From Pseudomonadota bacterium (lineage in GTDB: Bacteria; Desulfobacterota; Syntrophia; Syntrophales; JADFWA01): a stretch of DNA of 10,608 bases. The number at the start of each line of letters is the position of its first letter. Position 1 is the stretch's first letter. Position numbers and translations under genes: made by a program. Below the pieces are notes generated by a model. That model did not search any database, was not told the origin of the DNA, and saw only the letters and a program-made list of their open reading frames with translations. Positions 6,708 through 10,608 of this stretch are shown here, piece after piece. Location: assembly GCA_030610915.1 (NCBI GenBank), contig JAUWQS010000033.1:1-10608 (forward strand), in the 5' to 3' direction.

Positions 6708-7631
6708 TTAGCCCCCTCTCGCCTTTGGGTGGGAATTATCATACACCTCCATCAGCCTGCTTATACTCACCGATGTGTACTTTTGTGTCGTGGAGAGACT
6801 TTCGTGGCCGAGAAGCTCTTGAATAACCCTGAGATCGGCGCCCGCGTCCATCAGATGAGTGGCAAATGTATGCCTTAATGTATGTGGACTGATCTTTCTG
6901 TTGATCCCGCTTATATTAACGTACTTATCCACGATTCTTCTCACACTTCTCGGTGTCAGTCTTGTGCCGAACCTGCCAAGAAAAAGTGAGTTTTCGGTAT
7001 AATCTCCGGTTTTCTTTTTTGTCAATTCTCCTCTTCTTTCAAGATAGTTTTCAACCGCGATCCGCGCAGGACCGCCCACTGGAACAATTCTCTCCTTTTT
7101 CCCCTTCCCTCTGATCAACATCCGGCATTGCTTCAAATCGAGGTCATCCACATTCAGGCCGGTAAGCTCGCCGACACGGATGCCTGATGAATACAGCAAC
7201 TCTATTATTGCCCTGTCCCGGAGTCCGAGCGCGTCAGATTTGAAATTTACGTCGAGAATAGAAAACATCTCATCAACGGAAAGGAAGGTGGGCAGGTATT
7301 TATCCGCCCGTGGCATTTGCACCATCTCAGCCGGATTGTTCCTGACTTTTCCTGCGCGTTGCAGATATTTAAAAAATGCCCTGAGAGCTGCGACCTTTCT
7401 TGATATCGTGACCTTCTTAATCTTTCTACGGTAGAGAGAACCTAAAAAGGCCCTTATGACCATGTGATCAATACCGGCAAGCGCCTCCTCACTTTCTCCT
7501 CTTAGCATATTATTATCTTTCAAAAACTCCTTAAATTGCCTTAAATCGGACAGATAATTCCTCCTGGTGTGAGAAGAAAGGTTTCTCACAACCTTCATGT
7601 GATTTTCAAAATCTCTTATTGCTTTTTCCAT
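6708..7631 (-). CDS. xerC: Tyrosine recombinase of the XerC/XerD type
   Basis: A 307-residue tyrosine recombinase, by family acting at dif to resolve chromosome dimers. An N-terminal SAM-like core-binding domain (about 1-90, with LSSHTRRNYLSDLRQF and RKVAALRAFFKYL) precedes the catalytic domain. The full active site is visible: Arg152 in SGIRVGEL, Lys176 in RGKGKKER, His250 and Arg253 in HTLRHTFATHL, His276 in LLGHESL, and nucleophile Tyr285 in TTQKYTS. XerC is chosen over XerD because of its position directly before hslV-hslU, an arrangement also known from Firmicutes; sequence alone cannot separate the two. No Shine-Dalgarno precedes the ATG, because a hairpin-forming repeat ends three bases before it. 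No att-like sites or cargo suggest an integrase role. Confidence 0.93.
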   Translation of the reverse strand: MEKAIRDFENHMKVVRNLSSHTRRNYLSDLRQFKEFLKDNNMLRGESEEALAGIDHMVIRAFLGSLYRRKIKKVTISRKVAALRAFFKYLQRAGKVRNNPAEMVQMPRADKYLPTFLSVDEMFSILDVNFKSDALGLRDRAIIELLYSSGIRVGELTGLNVDDLDLKQCRMLIRGKGKKERIVPVGGPARIAVENYLERRGELTKKKTGDYTENSLFLGRFGTRLTPRSVRRIVDKYVNISGINRKISPHTLRHTFATHLMDAGADLRVIQELLGHESLSTTQKYTSVSISRLMEVYDNSHPKARGG

Positions 7632-7634
7632 AGT

Positions 7635-7708
7635 AACGGTTCAGGGTTCAATGGTTCACGGTCGATAGCTTTTAACCGTTGAACCCTGAACCGTTGAACC
7701 CTGAACCC
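7635..7708. repeat. 22-bp inverted repeat and 15-bp tandem word filling the gap
   Basis: Positions 7635-7656 pair with 7674-7695 over 22 bp with a single T-G mismatch (7652/7678), around a 17-base loop. The central 17 bp of the stem (7635-7651 and 7679-7695) are perfect. The right arm is a tandem of a 15-bp word, AACCGTTGAACCCTG at 7674-7688 and 7689-7703, itself a 7+8 composite of TGAACC-like units, followed by AACCC. The element fills almost the whole 84-bp gap between the nuclease-domain gene stop (7716) and the xerC ATG (7631). No T run follows on the minus strand, so it is not a standard terminator. Confidence 0.92.
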
Positions 7709-7715
7709 GGTTGAA

Positions 7716-8216
7716 CTACATCTTATATTTCCCGAAATCTTCCGGAGAGAGGTTATCCAAAAAATCTTTCAAATTTTCCCTGTATAATTTATCGTGATCT
7801 GCTTTCTTGCCTCCAAAATCTACATTTCTTGATTTTTCAACAACCCTCTCATCCACAAATATAGGAGCATCCATCCGCAGAGCAAGGGCTATTGCATCAC
7901 TCGGACGGGAATCCACAACAATATCTCTTCCATTATTCATAAGGTATATATTAGCAAAAAAGGTGTTATCCTTCAGATCATTGATCTCAATCCTGGACAC
8001 TGTCGTGTTGAGTACATTCAGTATGGTTTGCAAGATGTCGTGAGTCATTGGTCTGGAAAAACTTACCTTTTCCAGTTTGGAAGCTATGGCGCTCGCTTCA
8101 AAGAGCCCTATCCATATAGGAACAGCTTTCTTCCCGTCTATATCCTTCAGAATTACTATAGGTGTGTTCGTCAAGGGGTCTATTGTTAAAGCGGACACCT
8201 TCATTTCTATTAACAT
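7716..8216 (-). CDS. Bifunctional nuclease domain protein (DUF151/BFN)
   Basis: A 166-residue protein of the DUF151 / bifunctional nuclease family. The family pattern is clear in order: VPIWIGLFEASAIA (32-45), SRPMTHDIL (54-62), the DLKDNTFFANIYL strand (80-92) and DSRPSDAIALALRMDAPIFV (102-121). A charged C-terminal tail (about 125-166) follows and is less conserved. Plant and bacterial members have reported DNase/RNase activity, but the physiological role in bacteria is poorly defined, so no symbol is given. AGGAGGT (8223-8229) sits six bases before the ATG. It lies 46 bp after miaB on the same strand, a pairing I recall from other Deltaproteobacteria, and is probably cotranscribed with it. 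Confidence 0.93.
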   Translation of the reverse strand: MLIEMKVSALTIDPLTNTPIVILKDIDGKKAVPIWIGLFEASAIASKLEKVSFSRPMTHDILQTILNVLNTTVSRIEINDLKDNTFFANIYLMNNGRDIVVDSRPSDAIALALRMDAPIFVDERVVEKSRNVDFGGKKADHDKLYRENLKDFLDNLSPEDFGKYKM

Positions 8217-8241
8217 TTTTCAACCTCCTAATCTGGACGAG

Positions 8242-8255
8242 CCGTGAACCGTGAA
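8242..8255. repeat. Two heptads CCGTGAA between miaB and the nuclease gene
   Basis: CCGTGAA occurs twice in tandem (8242-8248, 8249-8255) within the 46-bp gap. It is short enough to be chance alone, but it repeats the 7-bp period seen in the neighbouring gaps, and its TGAACC word matches those at 7674-7708. Confidence 0.5.
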
Positions 8256-8262
8256 CTCCTTT

Positions 8263-9600
8263 TTATACCAACTCACCTCTCAGGGAGTGAAGGTAGGCTT
8301 TTGTGATCTTTGCCGGAACGGTTTTCCCAATAAGATTAACTCCTCCCCTGAAATTGACGATCTTATTGGACCGTGTTCTTCCCATTACATCATCCTGGCA
8401 TTTTTTACTGATCCCCTCTACCAGAATATACTCTATCTTACCTTCCAGTGCCCGGTTTTTTTCAAGGGTATGTTTTTTCTGCAGGGACTGAACTTCCTGC
8501 AACCTTCTCTTTTTAACATCTTCTCTTGCCTTATCATCGAATTTCACAGCTTCGGTACCCTCACGCTCAGAATACTTGAAAGAGAAAAGACTGTCAAATC
8601 TGACTTTCTCCATAAGGTCTATGGTTTTTTGAAAATCATCCTCTGTTTCTCCGGGAAACCCTACAATAATATCTGAAGTAATGCTTATATCAGGACAGAC
8701 ATCTCTTAATCCGGTAACCTTATCAAGATAATCCCGGCTTGTATAGCGCCTCTTCATCCTTTTTAGAACATGGTCTGAACCTGACTGGACGGGCAGGTGA
8801 ATATGCTCACATAGATTACCAACCTCAGTAAAACATCTTATAATATCATCCGACAGGTCTTTGGGATGAGATGTCATGAATCTTATTCTCTTTATCCCAT
8901 TTATCTTTCCGACCTCTTTTAATAATACAGAAAAGCCGGGATGGCCACTTATTGTTTTGCCATAGGAATTAACATTCTGTCCGAGAAGAGTCACTTCCTT
9001 TACACCTTGATCTGCAAGTGTCGTCACCTCATTTATAATATCCTTAAGCTCTCTGCTCTCTTCCCTTCCCCTTACATAGGGAACAACACAGTAAGCACAG
9101 AAATTGTTGCAACCCTGCATGACGGTCACATAAGCGCTCACCCTACTGTTCAGGGATAACGTCGGTATCCCCAGGGATCTTACAGATTCATGAAAACCGG
9201 TTTCGAGAACCCGGGACCCTGTAGTTTCTATATATTCTATCATCTCTGGGAGGCGATGTATATTATGGGTGCCAAAAACCATATCCACATACGGCGCTTT
9301 CTTAAGAAACTTTGCTCCTAATTGTTGGGCAAGACATCCGCCTATCCCTATGATAATATCCGGTTTATTTAATTTTAGTTTCTTGAGCCTCCCAAGTGCG
9401 CTATAAGCCTTTTGCTCGGCCTTTTCCCTGATACTGCATGTATTGATGATAATAAGATCTGCCCTTTTTACATCGTTTGTTGCCTCATATCCCGAACTCT
9501 TAAGCAGCTCCGCCATCTGCTCCGAGTCATGGACATTCATCTGACAGCCAAAAGTTGTCAAATGAAGATATTTTTGTTTCAAGGTTTTAGAATCAGGCAT
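8263..9600 (-). CDS. miaB: tRNA-2-methylthio-N6-isopentenyladenosine synthase
   Basis: A 445-residue methylthiotransferase that adds the 2-methylthio group to N6-isopentenyladenosine-37 of tRNAs reading UNN codons. Three domains are visible: UPF0004 with auxiliary-cluster cysteines Cys19 (TFGCQMN), Cys55 (INTCSIRE) and Cys89 (GGCLAQ); a radical-SAM core with CxxxCxxC at Cys164, Cys168 and Cys171 (GCNNFCAYCVVPYVRG); and a C-terminal TRAM RNA-binding domain (about 382-445). TFGCQMNVHDSE, HLPVQSGSD and VGFPGETEDDF favour MiaB over RimO and MtaB. The ATG at 9600 has an in-frame upstream stop nearby and no start candidate between, yet no Shine-Dalgarno; an inverted tandem word begins 13 bases upstream. 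Enolase lies 105 bp upstream on the same strand. Confidence 0.96.
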   Translation of the reverse strand: MPDSKTLKQKYLHLTTFGCQMNVHDSEQMAELLKSSGYEATNDVKRADLIIINTCSIREKAEQKAYSALGRLKKLKLNKPDIIIGIGGCLAQQLGAKFLKKAPYVDMVFGTHNIHRLPEMIEYIETTGSRVLETGFHESVRSLGIPTLSLNSRVSAYVTVMQGCNNFCAYCVVPYVRGREESRELKDIINEVTTLADQGVKEVTLLGQNVNSYGKTISGHPGFSVLLKEVGKINGIKRIRFMTSHPKDLSDDIIRCFTEVGNLCEHIHLPVQSGSDHVLKRMKRRYTSRDYLDKVTGLRDVCPDISITSDIIVGFPGETEDDFQKTIDLMEKVRFDSLFSFKYSEREGTEAVKFDDKAREDVKKRRLQEVQSLQKKHTLEKNRALEGKIEYILVEGISKKCQDDVMGRTRSNKIVNFRGGVNLIGKTVPAKITKAYLHSLRGELV

Positions 9601-9613
9601 CGTTAAATAGTCG

Positions 9614-9690
9614 AGTGGTCAGTGGTCAGAAAATACTGTCCACTGTTCACTGTTCACTGCCCACTGCCCACTGTTCACTGTCCACTGTTT
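9614..9690. repeat. Heptad array ACTGYYC, eight copies, with inverted left arm
   Basis: Eight contiguous 7-bp units run from 9635 to 9690: ACTGTCC, ACTGTTC twice, ACTGCCC twice, ACTGTTC, ACTGTCC, ACTGTTT. Only unit positions 5-7 vary, always as pyrimidines. Immediately left, AGTGGTC occurs twice (9614-9627), the reverse complement of the same kind of word; 9614-9629 pairs with 9636-9651 at 13 of 16 positions around a six-base loop. The array nearly fills the 105-bp gap between the eno stop (9706) and the miaB ATG. The T run at 9687-9693 follows on the plus strand, where there is no gene to terminate. Confidence 0.93.
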
Positions 9691-9705
9691 TTTTACCTTC
9701 CACCT

Positions 9706-10608
<903 letters not shown>

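Noticed and set aside
6708..7631. Phage or integron integrase for the tyrosine recombinase
   Set aside because: Length, the xerC-hslV-hslU context and the absence of att sites, cargo or a tRNA neighbour favour a housekeeping Xer protein.
9614..9690. CRISPR array
   Set aside because: Units are 7 bp and contiguous, with no spacers and no cas genes.
9636..9693. Hairpin plus T run as an intrinsic terminator for eno
   Set aside because: The T run follows on the plus strand; eno and miaB are transcribed from the minus strand, where the run would be A's before the structure.

Overview
The window reads as a housekeeping stretch of a bacterial chromosome. The gene order xerC-hslV-hslU followed by argB-argD-argF, plus miaB next to a bifunctional-nuclease-domain gene, and the flavour of the proteins point to a Deltaproteobacterium-like organism (Desulfobacterota, perhaps a sulfate reducer, syntroph or related uncultured lineage). 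That placement is inference from gene order and protein resemblance; no rRNA is present.

Layout. One gene lies on the plus strand: a cytidylate kinase-like protein at 59-754. Everything else with coding support is on the minus strand. Read in its transcription direction (high to low coordinates), this is enolase (partial, running off the right edge), miaB, a bifunctional nuclease domain protein, xerC, hslV, hslU, argB, argD and argF. argF and the plus-strand gene converge on a 359-bp gene-free gap.

Function. argB, argD and argF encode the second, fourth and carbamoylation steps of arginine synthesis and are joined by two 4-base ATGA stop/start overlaps, so they are almost certainly one translationally coupled unit. 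xerC, hslV and hslU pair a chromosome-dimer-resolution-type recombinase with the HslVU (ClpQY) ATP-dependent protease; xerC and hslV abut exactly. miaB modifies tRNA, and enolase is glycolytic.

The part that is not routine is between the genes. Five of the six gaps of more than 40 bp between minus-strand genes (or blocks) are filled largely with short tandem words, mostly of 7 bp, with a different word in each gap: AGGCTGA and SGAYGTT before argB, AACTCGW between hslV and hslU, AACC-type words between the nuclease-domain gene and xerC, CCGTGAA between miaB and the nuclease-domain gene, and ACTGYYC between eno and miaB. In several gaps the word also appears inverted on the other side, giving strong imperfect or near-perfect hairpins. 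The reading frames are not interrupted. Three genes whose starts sit right against such repeats (argB, xerC, miaB) have no visible Shine-Dalgarno sequence, while genes without adjacent repeats do.
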